From positions 1 through 6,217 of the forward strand of contig JAHKZT010000042.1 in assembly GCA_020626475.1 (NCBI GenBank): DNA of 6,217 nt. The letters run 5' to 3'. How positions within the stretch are numbered: the first letter of the stretch is position 1; every line of letters starts with the position of its first letter. The translations under genes and the position numbers were made by a program. A model generated the notes under the pieces. The model was not told the origin of the DNA, did not search any database, and was given only the letters and a program-made list of their open reading frames with translations. Positions 5,957 to 6,217 of this stretch are shown here, in pieces. The stretch comes from a bacterium. Lineage in GTDB: Bacteria > Patescibacteriota > Saccharimonadia > Saccharimonadales > Saccharimonadaceae.

Positions 5957-6019
5957 ATGCAAAATCGGCGCAGAATAGCACTCTAGAATCTGCAAGGTAC
6001 TTAACAGATATTTATCACT

Positions 6020-6046
6020 AAAAAATCGGCCAAAATGCCGGCTTTT
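6020..6046 (-). terminator. Intrinsic terminator of the tRNA gene
   Basis: On the minus strand GCCGGC-ATTTT-GGCCGA (hairpin core 6041-6026, one wobble pair) runs into six T residues (6025-6020), 12 bp after the tRNA 3' end. Its 13-base A6-TCGGCCA arm matches 768-780 exactly. Confidence 0.7.
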
Positions 6047-6057
6047 GAATCAAATGG

Positions 6058-6133
6058 TGGTGGGGGCACCTGGGCTTGAACCAGGGACCAATCGGTTATG
6101 AGCCGACTGCTCTAACCACTGAGCTATGCCCCC
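6058..6133 (-). tRNA. tRNA with anticodon CAT, most like tRNA-Ile2 (lysidine type)
   Basis: The minus strand folds into a full cloverleaf: acceptor GGGGGCA/TGCCCCC, D arm GCTC-AGTGGTTA-GAGC, anticodon arm GTCGG-CTCATAA-CCGAT (one wobble), variable loop TGGTC, and T arm CCTGG-TTCAAGC-CCAGG. The discriminator is A, and CCA is encoded at 6060-6058, followed by a second CCA. The G1-C72 pair excludes the bacterial initiator. The D loop, variable loop and TTCAAG T loop resemble the E. coli tRNA-Ile2 rather than elongator Met, so C34 is probably converted to lysidine by TilS to read AUA. Elongator tRNA-Met remains possible. A minus-strand -10-like TATGAT or TAAAAT lies at 6154-6144. Confidence 0.92.
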
Positions 6134-6162
6134 ATACCTATTAATTTTATCATACCGTCCCC

Positions 6163-6217
6163 ATGCCGGCGACATATTCTCGAGGCTTTGCGGAGGCTAC
6201 GGCCGAGCAAAAGCAGC
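6163..6217 (+). CDS. Possible start of a plus-strand gene (partial)
   Basis: An ATG at 6163 opens a frame that stays open to the window edge and reads MPATYSRGFAEATAEQKQ. TATCAT (6148-6153) would serve as a -10 and place transcription start near the ATG, so this gene could be leaderless like the one at 5126. The fragment is too short to identify. The opposite strand is also open over these bases, so the call is tentative. Confidence 0.35.
   Translation, partial: MPATYSRGFAEATAEQKQ

Larger units (their letters stand above)
4983..6008. repeat. Three copies of a TTAACAGA short repeat
   Basis: TTAACAGACAA occurs exactly at 4983-4993 and 5907-5917, and a shorter copy, TTAACAGA, lies at 6001-6008. 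All are in the same orientation, preceded by GGGAT, GGGTA or GGTAC and followed by an AT-rich TTATAG-like stretch. Two copies bracket the zincin-like gene and the third is before the tRNA terminator. The coordinates given span all copies. Confidence 0.55.

Noticed and set aside
5970..5993. GCAGA/TCTGC inverted repeat
   Set aside because: Only 5 bp with a 14-nt loop; too weak to call a structure.
1..6217. CRISPR array, transposase, integrase or complete insertion sequence
   Set aside because: No regularly spaced repeats of sufficient length and no matching enzyme were seen on either strand.

Overview
The window looks like a stretch of a bacterial chromosome, possibly from a Patescibacteria/CPR lineage such as Saccharibacteria. 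The hints are small compact genes, an N-terminally membrane-anchored FAM173-like methyltransferase, host-surface-style secreted proteins, and a mix of Shine-Dalgarno-led genes and apparently leaderless ones. This assignment is an inference from gene style; a Firmicute is the main alternative. The standard code with TGA as a stop is in use.

Layout. Positions 1-189 hold the 3' end of an unrecognised plus-strand gene. It overlaps tail to tail by 11 bp with a minus-strand membrane-anchored SAM methyltransferase (179-712). A minus-strand terminator (768-791) closes the main feature of the window, a four-gene minus-strand operon (4779 down to 900). It starts from a clear promoter (-10 TATAAT, -35 TTGCAT, 17 bp spacer) and encodes in order: a SipW/TasA-type secreted subunit (186 aa), a membrane-anchored protein with a related C-terminal domain (247 aa), a small secreted beta-rich protein (172 aa), and a large mosaic secreted protein (660 aa) with two InlB-type repeats, a LamG-like region and a beta-helix-like C-terminus. 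The last three genes are tightly coupled (0 bp spacing, then an ATGA overlap). The first is separated from them by 77 bp that can form two stem-loops. The set reads as a surface fibre or adhesive-coat operon: an abundant subunit, a membrane anchor, a minor subunit and a large adhesin. No SipW-like signal peptidase is in the window.

Positions 4780-5125 are a 346-bp divergent regulatory region holding the operon promoter, a minus-strand terminator that may end a short RNA, repeated short motifs and the promoter of the next gene. Positions 5126-5902 (plus strand) encode a cytoplasmic HExxH zincin-like protein. This segment is visibly AT-richer than the operon, apparently leaderless, and flanked by short direct repeats. 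A terminator follows. Then comes a minus-strand tRNA with anticodon CAT, most like the Ile2 (lysidine) type, with its own terminator. The last 55 bases may begin another plus-strand gene.

The most interesting content is the TasA/InlB-repeat operon with its shared A-K signal-peptide junction and intergenic hairpins, and the isolated metallopeptidase-like gene bracketed by repeats.
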